Source of the DNA: Erodium maritimum
Taxonomy: Eukaryota > Streptophyta > Magnoliopsida > Geraniales > Geraniaceae
Reading direction: 5' to 3'
NCBI GenBank assembly: GCA_963921825.1
Contig: OY997596.1
Location: forward strand, 10,235,001-10,299,000
Length of the DNA: 64,000 bases
The position numbers and the translations under genes are program-made. Below, in pieces: positions 31,566 to 45,292 of the stretch. Below the pieces are notes generated by a model. It was not told the DNA's origin. It did not search any database and worked only from the letters and a program-made list of their open reading frames with translations. Every line of letters begins with the position of its first letter. Position 1 is the first letter of the stretch.

Positions 31566-34500
31566 TGGGAATCGATAGAGAGCATGAACATACATTCGCA
31601 GCGGAAGCAAATAACTTGAAACCATGAATAAAGAACTACCACGATTAGATTCACAAAACAAAACCGAAATCACCATTTCTTACCAAATCAAGAACACCGG
31701 GTAAGGAATGATCGGGCTTGAGTCTCAAAGACACCTACGTATCCTTTTAGGAATCAAAGCCACATAGTTCTAAGCTTAGAGGACTCAAGAACACAACAAT
31801 GGAGGAAAAAACAAGGCTTGGCCAAAACTACCTTAACCTCTCTCTCTCTCTCTCTAAAATCAAACGTTCTCCCTTCTCTCTTCCTAAACCTACATCTGTC
31901 GCCGCTCTCGGCGGTGGCCTCGTGGCTTCGGCCACTGAGGTCACTGCCAACTCTCACCCTAACCTTCTTCTCCTCTTCCCCTCTGCTTCTTCCCCCTCCT
32001 CTTATCCCTTCTTCCTCAGCCTCTGCCTTCCTCCAGCGTTAGTCTTTCCCCCTTTCTTGGCGTCCGACCTCTTTTCTGGCCGTGGAACTTCCTTCTCCGC
32101 CTCTCTAGGCAGAGATCGTTGTAGATCGGAGTTTTGGAGGCGATTTTTGGGGTGGTTGGCTTCGTCTTCTCGGAGCTACCTTCGTTTCTGAAAGCTTGTG
32201 CCTTCGGTGTTTCTCTCCAATGTCGATCGTGGTACGCGTTTCTGTCAAGGATCGTTGTGACTTTTGGTCTGCTCTCACCGTGGTGGAAGTCTCTTGCTCG
32301 CGACTGGTAGTTCCGCCCATAGATCTGGCCCTTCTGTGGCAGATATATAGCTTCTGCACTTGGGCTACCCTTAGTCCCCCCTCTCGTTTCGGATCTCCTT
32401 CTAAGCATTCTTAAGGTCATGAGATTATGGGATTTTTGGTTCGGCTCTCTTCCTCGGGTATTCTCTCGGTGCTGGCTGGAGATGTGCTCTTCTAGAGTGA
32501 CCTGTAGATTGTTAGTGCGTTCTGGTGGGGATCTACTGCGTTAGGGTGAGGTTTCTTTCTTGCTCTACCTTTTTTGGTTTAGTATATCCCCCTTCTTCTT
32601 TCTATTTCTATAGATGTGACATATGTTCTACCCAGCCTCTTCTTTGGTTCGGGCTAGTCGGTTGGGGTTGGCCACCGGCGAGGGTTTTGGCTTGTTTGCC
32701 TCGTTTGATGTTGGTCTATAGTTTAGATTGTTAGTTGGTTTCTGGTGGTTTCCATCGGATCAGTCTCCGTCGTCGCGGTGCTGCCGCCGACATTTGTCAT
32801 TCTCCCTCTTAAGGGGTCTGCAGCCCTAATGAGTTGGGATATGCTATGTGCCTTTTAAGGTTCTGCTTTGAAATTATTCTGGTGTGCCTTTGAGCAGCTC
32901 CTTGGTTTTCATTTTGTGTTCCCCTTTCTGCAAAATTGTGCTTAATGGTTGTCATACTTGGGTAATTAGACCTTTTTTAGAAGTCGTTCTTCATGGTTGA
33001 CAAATACAGGTTTTAGACCTCAATCTGTTAGTTCTTTTCCTTCTGGTTGTTTTATAGGTATAATTCGGTCTTCTCCCCTTGTCGGGATCTTGTTGTTTTG
33101 GCTTTACCTTCAGTGTGTTGAGGTTCTTGGTTGTGGTTGGTTTGAGGTTCCTTTAGCTGAACGCTCTTTGGTTATAGCTTCACCCATGCTCTTAACTTCA
33201 AAGAGCAGGTTTTTTAAATATGATTTGCTGATAAAAAAGGGCTTGGCCGAAACTACGAGGACAGAGAAAGCGTTGGTGTTTTCTCTTTTTGTTTCTTATT
33301 TGTTATGTTAATAAGAATTGACCATTAAATCATATCTCCCATCAACATAATAAACAATTAGTATATTAGGACAAAGATGATGTAAAGTAGATGTAGTTGG
33401 TAGAGAGTTGGTGGTTGAGGATCCAATTCTATCATCAACTATTTAATCTAACTAAATAGTTAGAACTGTTTAGTTAAGACTTAACTAGTTGGTTCCATGG
33501 GCCTTTGGTGGAATGGGGCGCCAATGAGCCTCTCGGGTGATGGGCACGTGGCCATTCCCGACAAGATCCTGTGACGCGCTCATTGCCTCTCACGTCTTCC
33601 ATCCCGGATATGTCCAACATTATCCGACGAGATCGTTACCAAGAATCCAAGTCTTTTCTCAATCCGTAAAGTCCTAATTACTTACGGGCTATGACCCATA
33701 ACCCAGTTTTTGTCATGTCCTGTGTCAACTTTCCGCTTGACCATTCTCCATTAGTGTTTTAACGAGTTTCATCCTCCGGTGTGACCCTTAGGTTTATGCA
33801 TTTCGGTAGATCAACGTAAAATATCATTTTACTTAATCCTACATAAGTGGCAACTAACGAGACTTTAGTATTTCTTGACATTGCATAATGAATCGACCCT
33901 TGTTGATTCTAACCTTTCTGTTGTATATGTCACTATCCTTTTATCCCTAGATATCTTGATTGAGATAAGGCATAGAAACGTCATCCTTATTATTCGCAAT
34001 CAATGTTCCTTGATATTTGAGAATTGAGATGACTGAATCTTTGATACCCAGTATCATGTGCATGCCCATGTAATTATTTCAGTCACTCTCGATCAAGCGG
34101 TCGAGAAGTGATATCTTTCTCATACCGTAGTATGAGGGATAAATCCCTTAGCCGTCTTTCATGTCACTCATGTACTCCGTCCCCAATTCAATCATGGTCG
34201 TTATGGAAACCCTGTCACATGCAACGTTGGGCTCAGGTCAAACTCAGTTGTTTACTGCATAGTAATCACAAAGACTCTTTGGTCTAAGGATACATGACAA
34301 GCTACGACATTGAATATGTTCATGACTTGATCTATGGAACATATTCATGTCGGATCGTCCAATATCATGTCTCACATGATATCTATGATCAGAACCCGGA
34401 ATCTCATTCCAATGACTAAATAGAACGTAAGTCATGAAGAGTCATCTTTCATACTAGTCGCTTCTAGTGAAACTTTGTTGATTAGGGACTCATCGAGTGT

Positions 34501-34720
34501 GGTCTATCTTGATCTATGGTTCTAATTCGCATGGTGGGCATAGATCATAACACACATCACTATATTACTTCAACACATAACTAATACATAAAGTCTCTTT
34601 ACTTGTATTGCTAACGATGATATATACGTTTGGATATTTACGATTGAACTACGGGAACTAAGACTAACAAATCATAGATGTTCAGTCCTATGACATAAAG
34701 TCTGGTTGGACGAGACTTGA
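31566..34720 (+). other. Possible retroelement (LTR-like) segment, limits uncertain
   Basis: It starts TGTTGGGAATCG and continues with non-coding, moderately complex sequence (gcagcggaagcaaataac) typical of plant LTRs. No coding domains, primer-binding site or matching end with a target duplication were found, so this is a weak call. It is interrupted by the retroposon at 31832-33239. Confidence 0.3.
31815..33256 (+). mobile_element. 1.4-kb retroposon with 17-bp target-site duplication
   Basis: GGCTTGGCCAAAACTAC (31815-31831) recurs as GGCTTGGCCGAAACTAC (33240-33256), 16 of 17 identical. The intervening 31832-33239 begins with a C/T-rich leader (31832-32060), as in plant LINE 5' ends, and ends in a short A-run (33233-33238). 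That is the layout of target-primed reverse transcription. The interior has a C-rich front with an open frame (31799-32191, Ser/Pro/Leu-rich, unrecognised) and no reverse transcriptase. It is probably a non-autonomous LINE derivative or a retroposed transcript. Confidence 0.6.
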
Positions 34721-36700
34721 CACAAAATGAAAAAGGGGTCAAACAGTTGGTCGAACGACCAAACATTCCAGACAAACGAGATTAATAGTTGACACCTACC
34801 CAAGGAACCTGGTCGATCTCCCAACTGTCTTGATGATGATATTCACACTAGACCTTTATAGAAGGTATAGGTCAATCGATTAACTTCCTGGAGATCGAGG
34901 TATGCACTTAGACAACCAAGTCTACTTGATCGATCGACCAAACATTTTGGACGATTGAGATTAACATATGAACCCTACCCAAGGAACTTGGTCTATCGCC
35001 CAAACTAAATTTAATATATCATTCAGTTCTAGAAGAGAAATAATTCAACAGGTCAATTTCTTATGCATGTATAAAGAGCACACCTCAATTTTTACAAATA
35101 CCTACAATCTCGAAAACCAGTGCGTATCAAACTCTAAAATAAAAAATATAGTAAGTCATAGTAGTCATAATATATAAAAATACAATATAAAAAAAAGTCA
35201 TAATAATCATAATAAGTTGTAATAACAACTAAAGAAGTAGAAGTGTGGTAAAGAAAAATTAGTCGTTATTCATTTCTTATTTGATATTCTTAAAGCATGA
35301 TTCATACGTCATTAGAACATTTCTTCTTTTTTGTATAATTTGGATATTTCTTCCTCATAATGTCGCAATTCTCTCTTTTTCTTGTCTTTCTAGTTCGTCT
35401 AATCGCTCAAACCACCACTTAGGCGAAGAAGGTTGAGGTAGAATACATTTAGCAGCAAATACAGCTTGAGATTGAGCCTCAGCTTCGTCTTCAATAACTT
35501 CAGCTTGAGCAAGTTGACTTGAAGAACTAGGTTTTAGGTGGTAGTTGTTGCGTTGAAGAATATTGGTATATTTCTTGCATGCATCGACTGATTCCCACTA
35601 TCAAGGGCTATGGTCGGTGGACACTTATAAAGATAAGGGGTGGTGATCTTTTTCGGGGCAAGATATGATGTTATTTTGTATTCCTAACAACGTTATGTCT
35701 TAGCGTCTTACTCGAGTGAATTGTCGACCATTATGCGATATATGGCTTTACCAAAAACAAAACAAAAAAACAAATTAAACTCATTATAATAATTAATTAA
35801 GATAAATCATTTAGAATCAAGAGATATGTATGCTAAGAGATGAATCTCTCGAATGTGTTACCAAAAATAAAGATGATATGGTTGATCGATAATGATAGGT
35901 CTCGAAAGGGACTTCTTGGTCGACCAACCCAACTTCCTCTTGTGAAGGTCTCAATCAATCAAAGTTGCCAAGATTTTTTAGGTCTTGATCAAGACAAACT
36001 TTGTCGGATGATGGAGACCTGTAACTATCCGGTGATTGAAAATCAACCTATCTACATCAATGTTGTAACTTAAACCTCTAAACCTAATCCCTATGGACGT
36101 TTCTACATCTCAATCGATTAGAATGAGCCCTAATACGTACTTCGGAGAAGAACGTGATTGTGTGTGTGGCTGCGTAACAAGGTGGAGTTGGCGATGGCGA
36201 CGACGATTACAGATAAAAAAGTGGTCATCCAGTTAAGTGAGTTGAGGGGTGAACTTGAGAGAATTTGAAGAATTGAGAGACGTTGAAGAGATGAGAAGAA
36301 TGGTGTTAAGGCTGAGGATAAAGAGAAAGTAACATGGTGAAATAGTTTTAAGGGGTAAAATAGGGTTTTCGTTGTTTGGTTTTAAAAAATATAGGATAAA
36401 TGTATAGAGTTTAAGGTACAAATGGTTTATGATTTGCAGGTCATTTCATAAATCTACCCCAAGAAAAGGTCACATAGAGACAAAAGGTAGGTAAAATCTG
36501 GAGGATCTCGCTTAGATATGTAGATATAGACGAGTGTGGAGGTCCAATATTTGACGGTTGTAACTTGTAACACTTGGTCTGATCCAATCATGGAAGTGTA
36601 GTTTCCAACAACGCTTGAGCATGTATTCAAGATCTTGGTTCGTCCGGCGTATCCTCCAGCATCTGGGTTCTCTGGCTAGACTCCATCTCACACGTGTTCG
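34721..36700. other. Intergenic, AT-rich, with a coding-like fragment
   Basis: No intact gene. On the minus strand, about 35570 to 35345 reads through as Q/A/E-rich sequence ending SPKWWFERLDELERQEKERI before a stop. It looks like a decayed exon of an unrecognised gene or transposon. A second short frame (35840-36073, plus) has no recognisable domain. Confidence 0.35.
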
Positions 36701-36716
36701 TTATCGGAATTGTGGA

Positions 36717-37850
36717 ATCAACGTCTACTTTATAAGAAGAGTGGGGGACATTGTTGAGTGTTGAGTGAATGTTGAGATAAGATTTGTTGCTGAATCAAAG
36801 AACCATAAATGGCAAGATTGTTATTCTTGCGTTCAGGTTTGGAGGAGAGAGAATACGACTGACTATGCCAACCACATTGAAAGTCGATATCCTTTCAATT
36901 AGAGGAGTCATCGACAAGATGCATAGATCCAGTCAAGGTGAGGAGGAGCAAGGTCCTTAGAAAAGATAGTTTCCGAGGTCGTTTTACCAGGCGGAGAGGA
37001 AGTCAACATCTGCTTTATAAGTAGAATGGGGGACATTGTTGAGTGTTGAGTGAACGTTGAGAGAAAATTTGTTGTTGAATCAAAGAACCATAAATGGCAA
37101 GATTGTTATTCTTGCGTTCAGCTTTGGAGGAGAGAGAATATGACTGACTATACCAACCACATTGAAAGTCGATATCCTTTCAAATAGAGGAGTCATCGAC
37201 AAGATACGTAGATCCAGTCAAGGTGAGGAGGAGCAAGGTCCTTAGAAGGGATAGTTTCCGAGGTTGTTTTACCAAGCGGAGAGGAAGTCAACATCTGATT
37301 TATAAGTAGAATGGGGGGCATTGAGTGAATGTTGAGAGAAGATTTGTTGCCCAATCAAAGAACCATAAATGACAAGATTGTTATTCTTGCGTTCGTGTTT
37401 GGAGGATACAGAATATGACTCACTATACCAATCACACTGAAAATCGATATCCTTTCAAATAGAGGAGTCATCGACAAGGTGCATAGATCCAGTCGAGGTA
37501 AGGAGGAGCAAGGTCCCTAGAAGGGATAGTTTCCGAGGTCGTTTTACCAGGCGGAGAGGAAGTCAACATCTGCTTTATTAGTAGAATGGGGGACATTGTT
37601 GAGTGTTGGGTGAATGTTGAGAGAAGATTTGTTGCTCAATCAAAGAACCATAAATGGCAAGATTGTTATTCTTGCGTTCGTGTTTGGAGGAGAGAGAATA
37701 TGACTCACTATACCAATCACACTGAAAGTCAATATCCTTTCAAATAGAGGAGTCATCGACAAGGTGCATAGATCCAGTCGAGGTGAGGAGGAGCAAGGTC
37801 CCTAGGAGGGATAGTTTCCGAGGTCGTTTTGTCGGGCGGAGAGGAAGTAG
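36717..37850 (+). repeat. Tandem repeat, four units of ~285 bp
   Basis: The phrase GTCAACATCTGCTTTATAAG and its variants start at about 36717, 37002, 37287 and 37562, giving periods of 285, 285 and 275 bp (the last lacks a ttgttgagtg). Each unit contains gtgggggacattgttgagtg, atggcaagattgttattctt and ggaggagcaaggtcc. A partial fifth unit ends near 37850. Open frames here are short and not conserved. Confidence 0.92.
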
Positions 37851-38474
37851 GGCCGGAAAAGACGTCTTTGGAGAAGGCAAGGCCCGAGCCACACTAGATG
37901 TCACCACATCAGCTGTTCAGGGAGTTTCAGATCTCACCGATTTCACTCTTGTTGAGTTTGATGATGTGAATGATATCCGGATCTTTTAAACTCATATGGC
38001 CACACCTTAACACATCAATTGTACGTCCCATGCGTAAAGCATTACTGAAATTATGACGTCTAAGGAGTTGAAAAACTTACACAGGTCACAGAAAGTTCTT
38101 CAAATTTATAGATACGTGCCAACAACAAGCTACAACGTATGAATATAGTAGCAAAACTTCACATGATGCATGTTTACACAGGAACAATAACAATCAATCA
38201 AATGGCCAGAACTAAAAACATGCTTTGGAAAGTAGACCTACAGGTATCGTTCTTCTCCATCAACGATGTGATTGTTACCAATGCAAAAAAAATATAGATT
38301 ATGCAGTGCTCCCTCTCACCTAAAATCATAATATAGGTGAACTATGCACAGTTGCAGAACGAATATTGATCAAAAAGAGTAACAGTCAGTGCGGTCCCTC
38401 GGAAGGATCCTCTTTGATAAGTTGCAACTTAATCTCCTCGCTACATTTAATTGATATTCACTTCGAATCTCAGG
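37851..38474. other. Spacer between the tandem repeat and NAA15
   Basis: A short frame exits the repeat (to 37989, ending VEFDDVNDIRIF) but has no recognised domain. The remainder contains the NAA15 3' UTR side (on the minus strand) and nothing else that I can identify. Confidence 0.4.
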
Positions 38475-41400
38475 TCAAATAGTCAGGTCTTTAAATGATT
38501 CAAGGTTTCCATTTGATGCAAGGTTGGTTGCACTAGAACCACAGCCTTGATGGTTCAGACCCCCATTTTCAATATTTTTGCATACCTGGTTATACTTAGA
38601 GTTCAGAATAGCAGAGCTCCGTTTTCCTTCGAAGTATGTTGAATAAGGGAAGTACTCAGTGCAGCGAATCTTCCACCCTATCACAGAACAAGAGTGGCCC
38701 TTTAAATAACTTGTTCAACCAAAATAACTCTATGTAGCATTCACTACCAAAATCAAGTACAAGAGGCAAAATGCAATGCACAAACTTACTTGATGCTGCA
38801 TCGGCATCATGAAAAACTGTTCCCAAGAGTTTGTGCACAGTGATACAGTCTTTCAATTTCCATTCCGTCACAGTTCCATTGCTGATAAGAGTAGAAAAAG
38901 AACTACTTTAATTCATGATCTGCCTTTGAGACATTAAAAAAACAGGAGATTGCAAGAACACAACATTTAAGGTAGACAGTGCAAGTATAGGCATTACTTT
39001 GGCAAAATCTTGTTGGTTGAGTTCTCGATGAGTTCCACAGCCTTGGTCTTGTCAGATTGCAGGATGTATAGCATTTCTGCAGCAGCTGCTCTATGCATCA
39101 AGGAACCTTTAAAAAGTAGAGAATCAAAGGCATTGTGAATTTAGAAATGATGAGGCGTGGACAAAATGAGCGTATACATGATATAAGATCAAATAATTAG
39201 TTACCCTCGTGTTTCTCAAGGAAAATAGCATTTGCCTCTGCCAATGATTTTCCATGCAATAGACTACAGGGGAAAAAAGGTTTATTAAGCAACAATATAG
39301 TAGTGGTGACAGACCATAAGAGAGGAAACTTAGAAGAACCTGATTGTAGGGCGCTCTGCTTTCAGGACATTCCATATAAGCTTCTCGGCATCGGTGGCTG
39401 GAGAGCACATTGAATCCACCTTGTGGAAGAATCTAATCTGCAGTAAATGAACAGGAAAATAAGCAGCAGCCAAATTTGGACCAATCAAGAACATCAATTA
39501 TTATTTCCTGACTTAATTGGCTCAATTGAAAAATTTTACATACCAAGCAGGAATGTGAATCCGGGTTTTCAGCATCCAGCCTTAGTAGCTGCTTCACAGC
39601 CTAAAGACACATTAAGAATAAATGAGAATACCAAACATAAATATATAAGGTGTGAGATTACTACTATTCAGCCAAAAGGTTTGCATCTACTGTTTCTGAC
39701 TTGTAAATATCACGTCTTTGAAGTAATTAATTACAAAAACTCAGCCTCCAGGGTAAAGAACAACCTATAGACTCCCGAAAAGAACGTTAAATACCTGAAA
39801 CGCCAACAAGATCTTTTGCTTTCTCATATTAACTTCAAATGAAAGCAAGTGTGTCTCCAATGAATCAGGCGAATTTTTCAGCAGCAACTTCAGGTATTTT
39901 GTAGCTTCCAACATTGGATCCTCAACCTAGATAAGTATATATCCAGATGGGTGTATGTTAGAACAGTACAACCATAAGATTTACAGCAGCAAGAAATCTG
40001 GAAATGAAATGAAAGGATCAATAACTAACCTGCAACAGCTTTTCCCCGTTTGGATCTGGATCAACAGGTTTAACATTTCGTTTTCCAGACTTTGAGACAC
40101 CAGTAGAACTTGATTCATCATTTTTGACCTCTGCCTCCTACATATGTTAACATCAGAATCAGATTCTCTCTAGTAGATAGGTTAAGCAGAAGCTATGGAA
40201 ACAAAACTACATACTTTCTTAGCTCGAGCTTCTGCTTTTCTCTGTTTTTGTCTCATTTTCTTCTTCTGCGAAGGAAGCAACTTTGACATTTCATCATCTT
40301 CTTCTGCTGTTGATTTTGTTGGAGAATCATACAACTTAATATAACATCTGAAAATCAAAATGTAAGAAAGCCAAATATCAAAACCTGACAAATGGATTCA
40401 AGGAGCTTTGAAATATTCATCAGGATGAATAAGAAGACCTGAAGAAAAATATCCCATTGTCCCCATTGTGTATTATATAGAGAATTACTGTGTGAAAGGT
40501 AACATGCATCATTTTGGTACCACGAACACAAATTGACAAGCAAATCACCGAACATTAATTGCTAACCCACTAAAAAACGTATGGTGAAAGATGGATAACC
40601 AGAAGAGCCAATACCAAACAAAACTATTGTCGAGATCCATTAAAATTATAATATAAGGTTTTAATAGAAATATCATACCTGATAGCTCCAGCAGCAGCTT
40701 TGTGAAAGTACGCATGTGAATGCAATCGATCTTGAAACTTTAGCATTGCCACATAAGCACGCAGAGTCATTTTTCTTAGGCAATAAGTATGAAAGTCAAA
40801 TTGGTCTTCTGCTATATCAGAATAGTGCTTCTCAACAGAAAGAAACTTCTTCAAAGCTCGTCCTAGATCCCCTTGACGGAAGTAACTTTCTCCAGAAGCA
40901 AGTTCATACCTTCCATAGGTTATAATTCAAGAAATTTAGTAGGTGTACTCAAATATCAATCCTGAAAATAAAAATTAACCGCTGATGCATAGAAACAGAC
41001 CACATGCACTGCATATCATGAAGATTGTTCTGTTGATCCCCGTCTTTAGTAAACAAGAAAGCAGTTTTCTCTGCCACTGACACCTTACAAAGAGGAAAGC
41101 AAGTTTCATATTACACTCCTAATACAAGGAAAAATAAATAAACATGTACGCATTTAATAATGCTGCAGCAGCTGCCACAACTAAAAGATGAAAATGCAGC
41201 TTGAAAACCTGATCGGCTTGAAGCATCCGCTTAACACATTCACTATTTGTATATCGATCTGCAAGATCCATGCACCTAGCTTCATCTGCTAATGCTGCAG
41301 CAGCTGTGAAGTCACCAGCATGCTTCAGTATTCGGCTCTGTAATCAGAAGATAGCACCAGTCACAAGTGCAGAAAATATTTAATTGCTTACACACCGTGA

Positions 41401-44400
41401 GAATAATAAATTTTAATTTATATGTCATTTATGACATAACTTGTGTGGTTAACAAAAGCAATCTCAAAGAGAGATCTGCTGGTACTAAATGAAAGCCATC
41501 GTTGATAATGGGATATTTTCTCGATGCCGTAATTTACATGAAGGGCACAATACTTAAATCCTCAATTGATTAGAGTAGTAGCCTCCATTAAAAATTTAAA
41601 ATAAAATTAAAAGACTTTATTAGTTCAAATTGAACGTATTTCTGTCCACATGGCCAAAATAAATAAATAAACAACTGGCACTGATGTTTTGTGATAACCA
41701 ATCTATAAATATTTTAGAATTCGTTGCCAGGGAAACAGAATATGGATCATTTATCATTATCATTTCCAGGGAAACTAATGTTACTAAAAAGAAACTACAT
41801 CAGAGCATGCACAATATCCAGTACATAATGGTAAAACTAATTGTTGTAGAAGTTTTTGATTTGAATAAGTAACATTTTCTTATATTCACTCTAGTGCGTC
41901 CAAAAACCAAACACAAACTCTTAAGTACTAGATTGAGATCATGACAACTGTCAGAAAAGTGACTATGTCAAACGCAGCCAGATGAAACACAAGAAGAAAG
42001 ATCACATACTAAAAATATATTTAAAATAGATTATACGACGTACCTTGACCAAATACAAATCAATCACAGTAGGAGTGTGCTCCATAGCCTCATCAATCTT
42101 GGCAAGAGCCAGGTCATATTGGCCCCGTCTGTCATAATGCTGCATCAGCATAAACTCTTGAGCAAACTGAAGAGAAAAAATAAATAACAAGCAATCCAAG
42201 CAAGTTGCAGACCAAACCTGGGCCAATAAAGACAAAGTCCACAGAAGTGTTGAAGGGGCCTCCTTTTCTGTTCTGTCCTCAAGATTAGGAAAACAAAATA
42301 TACAAGTCAACAGAAATAAATGAAAATATAATAGGTTCTTGATAAAAAAAATAAAAACATTAAAGTAGCAGTACAACAACTCCACCAAGTTGCATGCATA
42401 GCGTACTTAACTATCAAATGCAAATGTTGGGTTCATGCCTCAGGTAGACATGGAAAGAATTCTGATACAGATTATAACATACATGTACTATAATAAATGG
42501 GGGAAAACAAATTTACCAAATACTAGTCAAATGAATGGATTGGAAAGAGATAATAAAAGAACAACATCATTAGATGGAACATTCTATCCCTTGGTGTTCT
42601 GAGATGGAACTGGTTAAACTTTCCACAATATCAAATACATAAAACAAATTATTACCTCCCAGGATATCCTCCAGTTACCCTAATTGACTCCTCTAACTCA
42701 AGAATAAGTTGTTCCAAAACATCTGCCTGAATTGAAGAGAAATTGAATAAACTTAGGCAAAGACATTCAATGGTAAATCACAAAAGGCACTGCCACATTC
42801 AACTAAAGCTTGTCACAACTAATAAAAATCACAAACTGACCTTTCTTGGGTGAGTATACAAAGGAGAAAGATCTGAAAATAGAGAAGGAACACCCTGAAC
42901 ACAGCCATAAGAAATTATTAGATGTTGAAACTATACAAGCCAGTCACTGGGCAAGACTAGGGCACATTATTACCTTGGTAAGGAGAGGCCTGATATAATT
43001 GTCTGCTGCTTCCCGAAACTTTTCACCTTGGAGAAAATCAAGAGGTATTCTCTGAAAATACAAAAAAAAAGACGCAAAAGGCAAACCTTAGGAAAATCCA
43101 GAATACGTTCTAAATATCAATGCCAATAGAAATGACAACTAAAACAAGAATAATGATCACATCTAAACATAAGCAACAGATAACAAAAAAAAACAGGACA
43201 TTCCATTTAGCAAAATGTTTTTTTTTCAAAGTAAACCGGAGTATAAAAAATTGAATCTAACTTCCTATTAAAACTTCATCCACACTTCCCCATATCTTCA
43301 CTGTCACATCATTCAGCCATACACTAGATGGACACTGACCTTAACAGCAGCTGACCAACTGTATTGCTGCCCAAGGGACTTGTACAATGCATCTAACTGG
43401 TCAATTTCTTCAGAAGAATAGTCACCATTTTCTGAATAAATCCCAAGACATTTTTGCAGACCATGGTAATAACTGAGCAAATGAAAAGGAAAGTAATAGT
43501 GTAAGTTAATCAATTAAAAAAACAGCCAGAAGCGGACTGAATATTTATGATAGACGTGTCTACTAAAATAATGCTCTACTAATTGTTTCCGGTGACTAAA
43601 AGATCTTAAACTATAATCTTCTATTTCTCTAACCAGTGCTTCTTCCTTGATTTTTTTTCTCTTGAACTTCTTATAGCCACCTACTTTATTTGGTGTTTGA
43701 TAAAACTGAAAGAGCGTAGTATAATACATTCAACTGAAAGAAGGAAGGATATAAACGTAAACAACAACAATATACAACCAAAATTGAAAGATCTGCTTTC
43801 GAATCTCTCACAGGTTTGAAAAAAAAAACATTACTGTTTATTATCCAACCATTTAATAGAGAAAAGAAAATGGATTTCCAAAACGTAAACCCATGTATTT
43901 TAACAGATAATCCAAGCATGAAAACTAAATGAAAATTGCATAAGGAAATACCTATAGTTGTCAGGATTCATAGTAAGTAATGTCCTGTACAGCTTTGCAC
44001 CTTCCTCTAAGCGACCAGCCTTAACTAAGAGAGTAACCTGTTGTTCTTTGAAACCTAATTTATCAACCTACAAAGTTTGTCCATAAAAGATATCATTAGA
44101 AGCTCACTATGTTCTAAAGACCTAACATAAAATCCCAGGTATATGTGTGATGTGTGTGTATCAGACACACTTACAAATTTAAACTCTTTCTTCTGCAGCT
44201 CCTGAAGTGCTTTCTCTAGAAACCCGCATTCCTCCATCAAAGAAATCTAGACAGATAAATAAGTAGAAAATGACAACAATGAATTCCTGAATATAACAAT
44301 TAATCAACTATGTTTCAGAACATAAACAGTATATAAGATAGATTCATTTAGACAGATACCTAAGTAGACATCATCAAATACTATTGCATTTTTAAGGTTG

Positions 44401-45254
44401 CGACAAGCATTTATAAGTTCTGCATAACAATGATTATGTAGTTGAGTCTAAGTAAAGAAACTAATGACAGTAAGCCACACAAACATATCTAAGCTATAAA
44501 ATCAATAAGCGAGGGTTTTTGAATGAGCAAGAGATTATACGGCTAGCATTATAGACTGTACCTTGTATAAAAGCATTTCACCATGTTCACACCGTTCATT
44601 GTCTGGGGGATAGTCATCTTCTAGTGTCCCTTCATATGCTTCTAGAATATCAATTGCTTTTGAACCACTAGCATGTAGCATGATAAGTTCATTAGCGTGC
44701 TAAAGTAACCCAAACTACCAGTTCAAAAACTACATTTAAAAACAAAGTTAGTATGCAAGAGAAAACACGAAATCAGATTCCGCAGATAACAATGGTATGA
44801 GGTAACTTGAACCAGCATTATAAGGCGGATGCAAAATAAAACTAAAATTACTGAACTTATTTTCCTGTTCAATTTACACCAAAAATGCTTTCATTCTCAA
44901 ATTCAAAACATTTCTTAGCATATTTTAATCGAAAATGCAACTGCGTCTTTCAACATAACACGTGCAGATGAATGGTTTATCAAAGGATGCACATTCCATC
45001 TGCATAGTTTATTCGAGAACAGCAATTCAAGAGCTATAGTTGCTAAAAAGTTCAAACCAGTAACAAATTTCAGTGAATTCCATTTGACGCCTATAATTGA
45101 ATTAAAGGGATTTAGCATGCAAGCTCGACTGTTCTCAGTCACTTTATTCAAAACAAAAACATGTAAGATAGGGAATAAAATTCAAGAAAAAAACTCTCAG
45201 AAAGCCAAAACAATAAAAGAGCATATTTGCATACACACATAAACAACTTATAGG

Positions 45255-45292
<38 letters not shown>

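Noticed and set aside
31566-34720. A complete LTR retrotransposon
   Set aside because: Only a TGTTGGGA start was seen. No coding domains, no partner LTR and no matching target duplication were found.
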